Below are positions 1 to 8,873 of a stretch of 64,000 nt of DNA, in pieces. A program made the position numbers and the translations under genes. The stretch is from Streptomyces fagopyri (GTDB lineage Bacteria; Actinomycetota; Actinomycetes; Streptomycetales; Streptomycetaceae), in assembly GCF_009498275.1 (NCBI RefSeq), contig NZ_CP045643.1:1426001-1490000 (forward strand), written 5' to 3'. Within the stretch, counting starts at the first letter, position 1; every line of letters starts with the position of its first letter. The notes under the pieces are model-generated. The model did not search any database. It was not told the DNA's origin and saw only the letters and a program-made list of their open reading frames with translations.

Positions 1-1
1 C

Positions 2-982
2 CTGCGGGCCGCCGGATACTTCGGCCTGGCGCTCGTGGGTGTCGAGGCGTGCGACGACCCTCGGACACGGCTGCGCGAGGTGTTCGGGGAGCACCGCGAC
101 TGCTTCGACCGGTTCGCGCGGGCATGGGACCCTCCGGCCGAGCGGGTCGCGATCCCGTACGAGGGGAGGACGCTGCCGGGCTACCTGGTGAGCCCGGCCG
201 ACCGTCCGGACCCGCTGCCGACGGTCATCGTCAACAACGGCGGCGACGGCACGATCAGCACCGCCTGGACGCATCTCGGCGCACCCGCGGTGGCCCGGGG
301 GCACCGCGCGCTGTTGTTCGACGGGCCCGGTCAGCAGTCCATGCTGTTCGACCACGGGGTGACGTTCCGTCCGGACTGGGAGAAGGTCGTCACGCCGATC
401 GTCGACCACCTGTCCGCGCGGTCCGACGTCGACACCGATCGCATCGCGCTCGCCGGCGTCGGCCAGGCCGGATACTGGGTTCCGCGCGCGCTCGCGTTCG
501 AGCACCGGATCGCCGCCGCGGTCGCCGATCCGGGTGTCGTCGACGTCTCGGAGAGCTGGTGGCACCACCTCGGCCCGGAGTTGCGCGCCTTGTGGGACTC
601 CGGGGACCGCGACACGTTCGACCGCGTCGTGCGCGAGGCTCTGGACGCGGACCCGGCGCTCGCCGCGACGTGGCGCCGGCGGGCCCGGCCGTACGCGGTC
701 GACTCGCCGTACGACCTGCTGGCCGAGGTCGCCCGGTACGACGTGACCCCGGTGGCCGGACGGATCACCACCCCGCTGCTGATCACCGTCCCGGACGGGG
801 AGCACCTCTGGCCCGGCGCGTCGCGGCGGCTCTACGACGCGCTGCCGGGCCCGAAGGCGCTGGTCTGCTTCACCGAGGCCGAGGGCGCCCATCTGCACTG
901 CGAGCCGATGGGCCGCGCGCTGTTCGAACAGCGTGTCTTCGACTGGCTGGACGCGCACCTGGCACCCGGACCGGCGGACTGA
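2..982 (+). CDS. Alpha/beta hydrolase, 5' end outside window
   Basis: The frame is open from base 2 and reads as coding upstream of the first possible start (GTG at 35), so the gene most likely begins before the window. The protein resembles the FrsA/dihydropseudooxynicotine-hydrolase type of alpha/beta hydrolase. It has an oxyanion-hole-like NNGGDGT segment, a nucleophile region GVGQAGYW in which the usual Ser of G-x-S-x-G is replaced by Gln, and a late His in EGAHLHCEPM. Loss of the nucleophilic Ser would make it an unusual or inactive hydrolase. The substrate cannot be told from sequence. The next gene is convergent. Confidence 0.8.
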   Translation: MRAAGYFGLALVGVEACDDPRTRLREVFGEHRDCFDRFARAWDPPAERVAIPYEGRTLPGYLVSPADRPDPLPTVIVNNGGDGTISTAWTHLGAPAVARGHRALLFDGPGQQSMLFDHGVTFRPDWEKVVTPIVDHLSARSDVDTDRIALAGVGQAGYWVPRALAFEHRIAAAVADPGVVDVSESWWHHLGPELRALWDSGDRDTFDRVVREALDADPALAATWRRRARPYAVDSPYDLLAEVARYDVTPVAGRITTPLLITVPDGEHLWPGASRRLYDALPGPKALVCFTEAEGAHLHCEPMGRALFEQRVFDWLDAHLAPGPAD

Positions 983-1135
983 TCCGTCCCGCGGGCCGCG
1001 GACTCGGGCCGGGGACGCGGGGACCAACGGCCGCCGCCGACGGACGTACGGCGCAGCGCGCAGCGCGCAGCGGGGCGGGGCGGGGTTCCCGGGAGCTGCC
1101 TCCGGGAACCCCGCACCACCGTTTCCGTCAGAACC

Positions 1136-2344
1136 TCAGCAGGCGCCCTCGTCCTGCCAGACGCCCCAGTCGGACGCGACCGGAGTCTCGTTCTGGGTCC
1201 ACCACTTGGCCTTCCAGTTGTGCTTGTTGTACGACACCTCGTTGCCGGCCGTGTAGACGGCGGTCGAGCTCCAGGCCGTCTTGCACCCCGTCCCCGGGGG
1301 CGTCGGAGTCGGCGTGGGAGTCGAGGTGGGCGGTGTCACGCCGGCGAACCGCACCGAATACCTGGCGAAGTCCCAGGAGTTCTGCGCGACACTGGAGCAA
1401 GTACCCGAGGTGCGGCCGCCGTTGTCGGCCGGGGTGCACTGCCGGTCGCGGTTGAGGGACCAGAACGTGAAGCGGTCCATGTGGTGCCCGGTGGCGTAGT
1501 CGAGCACGGTCTGGAAGTCGGCCTGGCTGAAGTACTCGCCGGTGTCGCTGCGCCCGTTCATCCCGGAGAAGCCCTCGTGGGCGTAGGCGGTCGCCTGGTC
1601 CCAGCCGAAGGTGGACTGCAGGATCTGGTTGAAGTTGGTGAGCGCGCCGGTCTGCGAGGCCGCGCCGTTGAACCCGCCGTCGAACGGCATGATGGAGAAG
1701 TTGTTCGGGGTGAACCCCTGCGACTTGGCCTCCAGCAGCATCTGCTTGCCGAACCAGCCGGTACCGTCCGCCGTGCCCGCGGTGGTGACGGAGACGTACA
1801 GGCCGGGGTTGTTCTGCTGGAGGATCTTGGCGGCGCCGATCTCGTTCCTGATGGCCGCGGTGTTCTCGTACTCCGGCTCCTCCAGGTCGAAGTCGATGGC
1901 GTGCAGTCCGTACTTGGTGATGACCTGCTGGTACGCCGCCGCCGTGGCGGTCGGGTCCGAGCACGCCTGGCCGAGCTTCGTGCCGCCGTACCCGCCGATG
2001 GAGACGGAGACGTCGCCGCCCCTGGCACGGATGGTGTTGACGACCGACTGGACGGCGGTGTCCGAGGAGACCGCGGCTGTGCCGCCCCATGTGGGGCTGC
2101 AACCACCGCCGTTGGGGGCGAGCACGAAGGCGAGCTGGAACGCCTTCAGACCGGTGGCGTCCATGATGGCGGCCGCGTCCGGCGGGTCGTTGTCGAGCGG
2201 CATCAGATAGGGAGCCGCGGCGTACCAGCGGTCGGCGAGTGCGGAGGTCGCACCGGAAGCGCTGCCGGCGACCAGTGCGGTCGTGCCCGCCGCGGCGAGT
2301 CCGACGGCCGCGACCGCGCCCAGACATGCGCGAAGAGGTCTCAC
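1136..2344 (-). CDS. Secreted GH18 chitinase with C-terminal chitin-binding module
   Basis: 402 residues. A hydrophobic N-terminal signal peptide covers about residues 1-33. The glycoside hydrolase family 18 domain (about 36-335) contains SIGGYGG and the motif D151-F-D153-L-E155, with Glu155 as the expected proton donor. A Thr/Pro linker near 340-352 leads to a C-terminal CBM5/12-type module (about 353-402) rich in Trp, with CKTAWSS, VYTAGNEVSY, KAKWWT and DWGVW. GH18 enzymes hydrolyse beta-1,4 GlcNAc chains by substrate-assisted catalysis, so this is an extracellular chitinase. Upstream direct repeats look like a chitin-responsive DasR operator. Confidence 0.93.
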   Translation of the reverse strand: MRPLRACLGAVAAVGLAAAGTTALVAGSASGATSALADRWYAAAPYLMPLDNDPPDAAAIMDATGLKAFQLAFVLAPNGGGCSPTWGGTAAVSSDTAVQSVVNTIRARGGDVSVSIGGYGGTKLGQACSDPTATAAAYQQVITKYGLHAIDFDLEEPEYENTAAIRNEIGAAKILQQNNPGLYVSVTTAGTADGTGWFGKQMLLEAKSQGFTPNNFSIMPFDGGFNGAASQTGALTNFNQILQSTFGWDQATAYAHEGFSGMNGRSDTGEYFSQADFQTVLDYATGHHMDRFTFWSLNRDRQCTPADNGGRTSGTCSSVAQNSWDFARYSVRFAGVTPPTSTPTPTPTPPGTGCKTAWSSTAVYTAGNEVSYNKHNWKAKWWTQNETPVASDWGVWQDEGAC

Positions 2345-2410
2345 TGCGTGCCTCCAGGGGAGAGGGGGGTTCGCCCCAGCTTCGTGATGCTGTTGCGCTC
2401 ATGTCAATGG

Positions 2411-2446
2411 ATTGGCCTAGACCAGATTCCCCCTTGGACCGGACCA
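2411..2446. promoter_or_regulatory. DasR-like operator / chitinase direct repeats
   Basis: Two 12-bp copies, TGGCCTAGACCA (2413-2424) and TGGACCGGACCA (2435-2446), are spaced 22 bp start to start, about 70-100 bp upstream of the chitinase start. Streptomyces chitinase promoters carry paired 12-bp direct repeats that overlap the binding site of the GlcNAc-responsive repressor DasR (dre consensus close to ACTGGTCTAGACCACT). The first copy matches that palindrome with few changes. Chitin/GlcNAc control is inferred. Confidence 0.65.
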
Positions 2447-2470
2447 TGCGGATTCTTTACTCCTTCGCGG

Positions 2471-2530
2471 GCGCCGGCCCGGGCACGGACGCGCGCCGGC
2501 CCGGGCACGGACGCGCGCCGGCACCGGCAA
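2471..2530. repeat. 22-bp GC-rich tandem repeat
   Basis: The unit beginning GCGCCGGCCCGGGCACGGAC occurs at 2471 and 2493, with a partial third copy from 2515. It lies in the non-coding gap between the chitinase promoter and the gene on the other side. No function is evident. Confidence 0.7.
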
Positions 2531-2587
2531 GGGCGCAGACATGGACGCGGGCTCAGGCGCGCGCGACGGCGGCCGGTCCGGCCGGGG

Positions 2588-3013
2588 TCACCCGCGTCGG
2601 TCCTCCAGCGCCGACGCCACGAGCCGCGCGGTCTTCTCGCCCGCGTGCTGCTTGATGAGGCCTTCCTTGGCCGCCGCCCGCACCCGTATCCCGGTGCTCT
2701 CCTCCTCGACCCGGGTCACGGTGACCGTGACCACGACCGGGTTCATCGCGGCGAAGCCCGCCCCCGACATCACGCGCAGCGCCACCCGGTCCGTCCCGGA
2801 CTGGAGCAGTGACGGGTCCGTGCCGCCCGTGGACTCGACCAGGCTCCCGCGGACGCGTTCGAGGGCGAGGTCGAAGCTCAGCGGCAGCCGCAGTTCGATC
2901 TCGTGGACGTCGTGCTTGAGGAACCTGGCCGCGAACTTCGCGCCGAGCCGCCCCTGTCCGGCGATCGCGCCGAGGGCCTCCTCCAGAAGCCTGTCCTCCG
3001 AGTGATCCAGCAT
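2588..3013 (-). CDS. Hypothetical protein, 141 aa
   Basis: A small soluble protein of unknown function. It starts with an acidic/helical stretch (MLDHSEDRLLEEALGAI), then alternates strands and Arg/Lys residues, with TVTVTRVEEES near residue 98 and a final helix. No signal peptide or membrane segment is visible. Codon use fits the neighbours. It is followed on the same strand by the chitinase, but 240 bp of promoter-containing DNA separates them, so they are not an operon. Confidence 0.65.
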   Translation of the reverse strand: MLDHSEDRLLEEALGAIAGQGRLGAKFAARFLKHDVHEIELRLPLSFDLALERVRGSLVESTGGTDPSLLQSGTDRVALRVMSGAGFAAMNPVVVTVTVTRVEEESTGIRVRAAAKEGLIKQHAGEKTARLVASALEDRRG

Positions 3014-3049
3014 CCGACTCCCCTGCCCCTCACCTGCACGAATGGCCGC

Positions 3050-3775
3050 TCACCCTAGCGTGCGAGGCCCCTCTCCCGGAACGCGGTCACCCCCTCGGCC
3101 CGCGGGACCTTCCCGGGACGGGGTCCGGGTCCGGTTCCGCGCCCTCGCCCGGACGCGTTCCGGGTACCACTTCGTGAAGCGGACCGCCGCGACCAGCATC
3201 GCGATCGGGATGACCCAGTTGAGCCAGTCCACCCCCGACGCCACCCGCAGGGCGAGCAGCCCCAGCAGGGCCGTGACCAGGAAGACCCCGCCCCACATCG
3301 CCGTCAGGACACGGTTCGTGCGCCGGAACACCGGCGAGTCCCAGTACTCACGGGGCACCGACTCGCGCGCGTACTGCTCGGTGAACGGCGTGAAGGCGAG
3401 GGACCCGAGCGCCACGGCGGCGATCACCCCGTTGGACAGGGTCTGCGCGTAGGTCTCCAGCCAGAGCAGTTCCTGACGGTCCAGCACGAGTCCCAGCACA
3501 CAGACGACGGCGAAGAAGACCACACCCGCCGCTTCCAGGATCTTGAGGGTCCCGTGCCGCAGTTCGGGGACGTTGAGCACCAGCGCGGTGACGAGCGCGG
3601 CCAGGGCGGCGTACTTCCACGTACTGGGACTCGCCACGACGTCGAAGACGATCCAGGGGGCGAACCCGAGGAAGACACCGCGGGAGTGCGGCGGTTCACG
3701 GACGGACGCGCCGGACGGCGGGGTCCTGCCGGTCCCGGTTCCGCCGGGGCCGCGCGTCGCATCGGATGGAGCCAT
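3050..3775 (-). CDS. Multi-pass membrane protein, unknown function
   Basis: 241 residues from the ATG at 3775. The longer frame upstream is Arg-rich and unlikely to be translated. After a Gly/Pro-rich cytoplasmic N-terminus there are about six hydrophobic helices: near FAPWIVFDVVA, AALAALVTALVLNV, AAGVVFFAVVCVLGLVL, NGVIAAVALGSLAF, GGVFLVTALLGLLAL and VIPIAMLVAAV. The C-terminus is basic. It resembles uncharacterised Streptomyces membrane proteins of the intracellular-septation/VC0807 type. No catalytic motif is seen. Confidence 0.7.
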   Translation of the reverse strand: MAPSDATRGPGGTGTGRTPPSGASVREPPHSRGVFLGFAPWIVFDVVASPSTWKYAALAALVTALVLNVPELRHGTLKILEAAGVVFFAVVCVLGLVLDRQELLWLETYAQTLSNGVIAAVALGSLAFTPFTEQYARESVPREYWDSPVFRRTNRVLTAMWGGVFLVTALLGLLALRVASGVDWLNWVIPIAMLVAAVRFTKWYPERVRARARNRTRTPSREGPAGRGGDRVPGEGPRTLG

Positions 3776-4011
3776 CGGACACCTCCGCGGCCTGAGCCGC
3801 CGTATCGGGCCGAGGGCACGAGGTGTCCCCCGGCTCGGCGCTGAGGCGAGACCTCTGCCTCTCATGCTGCGACCGCCCCGCCCCCGCCGCATCCGCTGCG
3901 TGCGTCCGGCCGGGAGACGCAGGTCACATCCGAGGGCCCTGCCGCCGTGTCACATCCCGCCGCGCCGGTCCGTCAAGGCTGTGTACCGACCGACGCAACG
4001 AGGAGACCACC

Positions 4012-4485
4012 ATGGACGCTCGTCTGAACTTCTACAGCAACCCCCTCGCGGCCAAGCTCGCGCGGCACATCAACTCGGCGGGCAAGGTCGTGTCGGACTC
4101 GTCGCTGCCCCGCACGACGCAGGAACTGGTGAAGCTCCGTGCGAGCCAGATCAACGGGTGCGGCTTCTGCACGGACATGCACACCAAGGAAGCCGCGCAC
4201 GCCGGTGAGTCCACCCTCCGTCTCAACCTGGTCGCGGTCTGGCGGGAGGCCACGGTCTTCACCGACGCCGAGCGAGCCGCGCTGGAGCTGACCGAGGAGG
4301 GCACCCGGATCGCCGACGCCGCCGGGGGCGTGTCCGACGAGGTCTGGGCGAACGCCGCCAAGCACTTCGACGAGGAGCAGCTCATCGCGCTGGTGTCCCT
4401 GATCGCGCTGATCAACGCCTACAACCGCATGAACGTCATCGTCCGGCAGCCCGCGGGCGACTACCAGCCCGGCCAGTTCGGATGA
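4012..4485 (+). CDS. Carboxymuconolactone decarboxylase/AhpD-family protein
   Basis: 157 residues; ATG at 4012 preceded by GAGGAG. The AhpD-type motif E-LVKLRASQINGCGFCTDMH contains the redox pair Cys-x-x-Cys followed by His, as in alkylhydroperoxidase AhpD and related YnjF/Sll proteins. The family reduces peroxides through this disulfide, usually acting as a small homotrimeric or hexameric all-helical protein. No ahpC is adjacent, so a general peroxidase-like role is inferred. It stands alone, with a strong hairpin downstream. Confidence 0.88.
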   Translation: MDARLNFYSNPLAAKLARHINSAGKVVSDSSLPRTTQELVKLRASQINGCGFCTDMHTKEAAHAGESTLRLNLVAVWREATVFTDAERAALELTEEGTRIADAAGGVSDEVWANAAKHFDEEQLIALVSLIALINAYNRMNVIVRQPAGDYQPGQFG

Positions 4486-4513
4486 CCGCGGCGGACTGAC
4501 CTCGCGTCAGTGC

Positions 4514-4541
4514 CCGGTGGCGCCGGGGCCGGCGCCACCGG
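4514..4541 (+). terminator. Perfect 11-bp hairpin after the AhpD-like gene
   Basis: Arms CCGGTGGCGCC (4514-4524) and its exact complement (4531-4541) enclose a 6-nt loop, 28 bp after the stop codon. There is no U tract, which is common in Streptomyces terminators. Intrinsic termination is inferred. Confidence 0.6.
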
Positions 4542-4638
4542 CCTCATTCACCGGCCCGATCCACCGCCCCGATCCACCGGCGCCGGCCGGCCACGGCCGG
4601 CGCCGGCTCACCGCCCTCGATCACGTTCGGAGCGTGCC

Positions 4639-4660
4639 GGGTGGTACCGCGGTACCACCC
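4639..4660. promoter_or_regulatory. 22-bp perfect palindrome upstream of ABC transporter operon
   Basis: GGGTGGTACCG followed directly by its exact complement, about 110 bp upstream of the ABC transporter ATPase. A related half-site, CGGTACCACGG, lies at about 4681-4691. The placement and perfect symmetry suggest an operator. The candidates are the operon's own NarL-type response regulator or an unlinked repressor. Confidence 0.6.
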
Positions 4661-4770
4661 GATGGCCGTAGTTCACCCCCCGGTACCACGGCTCGCGGGG
4701 GCTGTGGAGTCTAACGTCGCAGGTGAGGCGCTCCAGAACCGGTGTGGCGCCCGGACGCGAGGGATGAGCG

Positions 4771-5715
4771 ATGATCGAGGCGCAGCAGCTGACCAAGCGG
4801 TACGGGGAGAAGACGGCGGTCGACCATCTCGACTTCGTCGTCCGGCCCGGTACCGTCACCGGCTTCCTGGGACCCAACGGCGCGGGGAAGTCGACCACGA
4901 TGCGCCTGATCGTCGGACTGGACGCCCCGAGCGGTGGCTCCGTTCGGGTCGGCGGCCGCCGCTACGCCCAGCACGCCGCCCCCTTGCAGGAGGTCGGCGC
5001 GCTCCTGGAGGCCAGGTCGATCCACCCCGGCCGTTCGGCGTACAACCACCTCCACGCGCTCGCGCTCACTCACGGCATCCCGCGCCGCCGGGTCGACGAG
5101 GTCATCGAGCTGGCCGGGCTCGGCAGCGTGGCCAGGAAGCGGGCCGGCGCGTTCTCGCTCGGCATGGGCCAGCGCCTCGGGATCGCGGCGGCGCTGCTGG
5201 GTGATCCGCAGACGGTCATGCTGGACGAGCCGGTCAACGGGCTCGACCCCGAGGGCGTGCTCTGGATCCGCAACCTCCTCACCGAGCTCGCCGCCGAGGG
5301 CCGCACCGTCTTCGTCTCCTCGCACCTCATGACCGAGGTCGCGCTGGTGGCGGACCACCTGATCATCGTGGGACGGGGCCGGCTGCTGGCCGACACCACC
5401 GTGCACGACCTGATCCGTGAGGTGGGCGGCGACACCGTGAAGGTGGCCACCGCCGACCCGGCCCGGCTGCGGGAGGTGCTGGCCGGTCCCGGCGTCGACA
5501 TCACCGGCCACGCGGGCTCGGAGGAACTGCACGTGACAGGTGTGACGGCACGCCAGATCGGACTGACGGCGGCCGAGCACGGCATCGCGCTGTTCGAACT
5601 CAGTGCGAAGTCCGTGTCACTGGAGGAGGCGTTCATGGACCTGACCAGGGATGCCGTCGAATACCACGGCTCCACCACCGCGACCGGCGCCGAGACCCCC
5701 GGGAGGGCCGCATGA
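4771..5715 (+). CDS. ABC transporter ATP-binding protein (BcrA/CcmA type)
   Basis: 314 residues. Walker A GPNGAGKST (34-42), signature SLGMGQ (129-134), Walker B VMLDEP (149-154) with the following D-loop, and H-loop His185 are all intact, so it should hydrolyse ATP. The C-terminal ~90 residues match the extension of DrrA/BcrA-type exporter ATPases. It overlaps the permease gene by 4 bp (ATGA) and is followed by a histidine kinase and response regulator. This is the layout of bacitracin- or lantibiotic-type export/resistance modules. The substrate is unknown. Confidence 0.93.
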   Translation: MIEAQQLTKRYGEKTAVDHLDFVVRPGTVTGFLGPNGAGKSTTMRLIVGLDAPSGGSVRVGGRRYAQHAAPLQEVGALLEARSIHPGRSAYNHLHALALTHGIPRRRVDEVIELAGLGSVARKRAGAFSLGMGQRLGIAAALLGDPQTVMLDEPVNGLDPEGVLWIRNLLTELAAEGRTVFVSSHLMTEVALVADHLIIVGRGRLLADTTVHDLIREVGGDTVKVATADPARLREVLAGPGVDITGHAGSEELHVTGVTARQIGLTAAEHGIALFELSAKSVSLEEAFMDLTRDAVEYHGSTTATGAETPGRAA

Positions 5716-6560
5716 GCACCATCACCGCGACCGAGACCTCCGCTCCCCTGCCCGCGCCCGCCACGCGCCCCGACTACCGGGTGACCGGACGCCGGGTGCT
5801 GCGCTCGGAGTGGGCCAAACTGTGGTCCCTGCGCTCGACCTGGATCACGCTCGGCCTGGGGCTGGTCTTCCTGGTGGCCTTCGGTCTCATCGCCGCGGCC
5901 CAGTACAAGTCGAGAATCGATTCCGGCCACCACATGGACCCGGACTTCGCCCGTTCCACCGCCGTCAGCCTGTCGCTGTTCGGTACGAACTTCGCGCAGC
6001 TGGCGCTGGGTGTGCTGGGCGTGCTCGTCACGGCGGGCGAGTACTCCACAGGCATGATCCGTTCCACGCTGGCCGCGGTCCCGCGCCGGCTGCCGGTGCT
6101 CTGGTCCAAGTCGGCCGTCTTCGGCCTGGTCTCACTCGCCGTGAGCACGGTCGGCGTGTTCGTCGCCTTCGTGTTCGCGAGCGGCATCGTGTCCGGTACG
6201 GGCGCGGCCATGACTCTCTCGCACCCGGGTGTGGTGCGCAGTCTGCTGGGCGCCGGCCTCTACCTCGGCCTGGTCGGTGTCATCGGCGCCGCTCTGGGCG
6301 CGCTGCTGCGTTCGGTGGCGGGCGGCATCTCGGTGCTGGTCGGCGCCCTGATGCTGGTGCCCGGCCTGATCTCGCTGCTGCCGAGTTCCTGGCAGGACGA
6401 CATCAGCCCGTACCTGCCCAGCAACGCGGGCGAGTCGATGTTCGCCCTCACCCACGACAGCACCACCCTCGCGCCCGCCGCCGGGCTCGTCGTCTTCCTC
6501 GGCTGGACCGTGCTCGCGCTGGCGGGAGCCGCCTACCGGCTGGTGCGCAGCGACGCCTGA
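5712..6560 (+). CDS. ABC transporter permease
   Basis: 282 residues with about six membrane helices, including LGLGLVFLVAFGLIAAA, LALGVLGVLVTAGEY, GLVSLAVSTVGVFVAFVFA, LGLVGVIGAALGALL, ISVLVGALMLVPGLISLL and a C-terminal AGLVVFLGWTVLALAGAAY. The segment GEYSTGMIRSTLAAVPRR is the cytoplasmic loop typical of ABC-2/BcrB-like permeases. It is translationally coupled to the upstream ATPase through a 4-bp overlap. The pair forms an exporter of unknown substrate. Confidence 0.9.
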   Translation: MSTITATETSAPLPAPATRPDYRVTGRRVLRSEWAKLWSLRSTWITLGLGLVFLVAFGLIAAAQYKSRIDSGHHMDPDFARSTAVSLSLFGTNFAQLALGVLGVLVTAGEYSTGMIRSTLAAVPRRLPVLWSKSAVFGLVSLAVSTVGVFVAFVFASGIVSGTGAAMTLSHPGVVRSLLGAGLYLGLVGVIGAALGALLRSVAGGISVLVGALMLVPGLISLLPSSWQDDISPYLPSNAGESMFALTHDSTTLAPAAGLVVFLGWTVLALAGAAYRLVRSDA

Positions 6561-6650
6561 CGGCCCGCGCTCCACGCGTATCGTCCGCTGTCGGTGCGGT
6601 GCCCGGTCCATCCGGGTGCCGCGCCGCCGTGCCTCGCCCACGATGGACAG

Positions 6651-7943
6651 GTGACACCCGTGACCGCCGACGACACCGCCGGTATGAGCCCCCTGTTCGC
6701 CCGGCTGACCCGCGCCGGACAGTGGCTGCGGCAGGCGGACCGGGCGCGTCCGTGGATGCTGGACACGTCCGTGGTCGTCCTGGTCTTCGTGATGTTCTGT
6801 CTGGCCGACCTGGTGCACGCGCACGACGGCCGCCGCGAACTGGCCGCGAGGTTCACCCGCCCGCCCCTCGCCGGGATGCTGGCGCTGCAGGCCGGACTGG
6901 TGCTGCCGCTGCTGTGGCGGCGCAGGAATCCGTCCGCGGCCTTCGCGGTGATCACGGCGGTCTTCCTCCTGCAGTGGTCGCTCGGTGTGCTGCTGCGCGC
7001 CGACGTGGCCCTGCTGATCGCCCTGTACAGCCTGACGTTGCACGGACCGCTGCGGCATCTGGCGTGGGCCTGTGCCGTCACGGCCCTCGGCCTGGTCCTG
7101 GTCGCCGTGCGGGTCTCCGCCGTGGTGTCCGTCTGGGACGCGCTGTTCTTCCTGTTCAGCACCGCGATCGCGGCCGTCGCCGTGGGGATGGCGGTGCGCA
7201 TCCGACGGGCCCAGCTCGCCGGGCTGCGGGAGCGCGCGGCCCGGCTGGAGATCGAACGGGACCAGCGCAGCAGGCTGGCGGCGGCCACCGAACGCACCCG
7301 GGTGGCCCGCGAGATGCACGACATCGTCGGCCACAACCTCGCCGTCATGATCACTCTCGCCGACGCCGGTGTCTACGCCTCCGACGTCACCCCCGAACGG
7401 GGCAAGCAGGCCCTGCTCCTCATCGGCGACACCGGCCGCCAGGCCCTGGGTGAGCTGCGCCGTATGCTCGGCGTGCTGCGCGAGGAGGCCGAGGCTCCCG
7501 CGCTCAGTCCGCAGCCGGGCATCGCCGACATCGACGCGCTCTGCGCGCGTATCCGCTCCGCCGGCCCTCTGATCACCTACCGGACGGCCGGTGACACGGA
7601 CGCGCTGGACGGCGGGGTGCAGGTGACGGTCTACCGGATAGTGCAGGAAGCGCTGACCAACAGCCTCAAGCACGCCGGAGCCGGCACGCGGGTCCACCTC
7701 ACGATCGGTGTGGAGGGCACACGATTGCGCATCCGGGTCCAGGACACCGGGCCGCATGGCGGCTCGCGGTCCGCCGGTCCCCCGAACGAGGAGGGGCACG
7801 GGCTCGCCGGCATGCGCGAACGGGCGGCGCTGTACGGCGGCACGGTGGACGCGGGGCCGGTGCCTCCGCCCGGCGCCGGATGGACCGTACGGGCGACCCT
7901 CGACCTGACCCCGCTCCCCGGCTCCGAAGGCGGTACCCCTTGA
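6651..7943 (+). CDS. NarL-family sensor histidine kinase
   Basis: 430 residues from the GTG at 6651. GTG 6660 or ATG 6684 are alternatives, and the exact start is uncertain. Four to five N-terminal membrane helices (about 40-185) lead to a dimerisation domain with the HisKA_3 motif [14 protein letters not shown], phosphorylated at His223. A HATPase domain follows, with N-box [11 protein letters not shown] and [11 protein letters not shown]. There is no extracellular sensor domain, so it probably senses within the membrane or works with the ABC permease. It overlaps the response regulator gene by 4 bp. Confidence 0.9.
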   Translation: MTPVTADDTAGMSPLFARLTRAGQWLRQADRARPWMLDTSVVVLVFVMFCLADLVHAHDGRRELAARFTRPPLAGMLALQAGLVLPLLWRRRNPSAAFAVITAVFLLQWSLGVLLRADVALLIALYSLTLHGPLRHLAWACAVTALGLVLVAVRVSAVVSVWDALFFLFSTAIAAVAVGMAVRIRRAQLAGLRERAARLEIERDQRSRLAAATERTRVAREMHDIVGHNLAVMITLADAGVYASDVTPERGKQALLLIGDTGRQALGELRRMLGVLREEAEAPALSPQPGIADIDALCARIRSAGPLITYRTAGDTDALDGGVQVTVYRIVQEALTNSLKHAGAGTRVHLTIGVEGTRLRIRVQDTGPHGGSRSAGPPNEEGHGLAGMRERAALYGGTVDAGPVPPPGAGWTVRATLDLTPLPGSEGGTP

Positions 7944-8614
7944 CCACCGTGCTCATCGTGGACGACCAGCCGCTGCAGCGCTTCGGGTTCCGCATGCTGC
8001 TGGAGTCCGTCCCCGACACCGAGGTCGTGGGAGAGGCCGCGCACGGTGCCGAGGCCGTGCGCGGGGCGGCGGAACTGCGCCCCGACGTGGTCCTCATGGA
8101 CGTCCGGATGCCCGGCATGGACGGCATCGAGGCCACCCGCCGGATCATCGCCACGGGCGGTCGCTCCCGGATTCTCGTCCTGACGACCTTCGACCTGGAC
8201 GAGTACGCCCACGCGGCCCTGCGCGCCGGGGCGAGCGGTTTCCTCCTCAAGGACGCCCGTCCGGAGGAGCTCCTGGCGGGCATCCGCGCCGTCGCCGCGG
8301 GGGACGCCGTCATCGCCCCCGCCCTGACCCGGCGTCTGCTCGACGCGTACGCCCAGCACCTGCCGCGTCAGGGCGTACCGGACGCGGACGCCGACCCGAG
8401 GCTGCGCTCACTCACCGACCGTGAACGCGAGATCCTGGTGGCCATCGGCAGGGGCTGGAGCAACGGGGAGATCGCCGCGCGTCTCGTCCTGTCGGAGTCC
8501 ACCGTCAAGACGCACGTCGGCCGGGTCCTCGCGAAGATCGGCGCGCGCGACCGGGTCCAAGCGGTCATCTTCGCCTACGACCTGGGCCTCGCCCGCCCCA
8601 ACAGCACCACGTGA
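7940..8614 (+). CDS. NarL/LuxR-family response regulator
   Basis: 224 residues from a TTG start overlapping the kinase stop (TTGA). The receiver domain has acidic residues D8/D9, phosphoacceptor Asp54 in MDVRMPG, Thr82 and Lys104. The C-terminal LuxR-type helix-turn-helix (about 160-218) is [18 protein letters not shown] followed by the recognition helix around ESTVKTHV. Partner of the upstream kinase. The four genes 4771-8614 look like one operon, and the palindrome at 4639-4660 could be its autoregulatory target. Confidence 0.93.
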   Translation: MTTVLIVDDQPLQRFGFRMLLESVPDTEVVGEAAHGAEAVRGAAELRPDVVLMDVRMPGMDGIEATRRIIATGGRSRILVLTTFDLDEYAHAALRAGASGFLLKDARPEELLAGIRAVAAGDAVIAPALTRRLLDAYAQHLPRQGVPDADADPRLRSLTDREREILVAIGRGWSNGEIAARLVLSESTVKTHVGRVLAKIGARDRVQAVIFAYDLGLARPNSTT

Positions 8615-8873
8615 CCGGCCCGGCCGACGGCCCGCTCCAGGGCCGTGCGTCCGCCGGTTCGTCACCGTACCGGGCCACCCGGTGGGCCCGCCCCCGCCGG
8701 AACGGGCCGGCTTCCGGGGCACCCGCGTGGCGCCGCGACGGGTCCTGGCGGACGCGCACCCCGGGAAAACGGGCGCCCACGACGGGGTGATCGGGCACGG
8801 TCCGCACGGACACGTCCCAACTGCGGTGCGCGACAGGCTTCTTGACGTCGTACGTCACCACGGCCCCGGGCGC

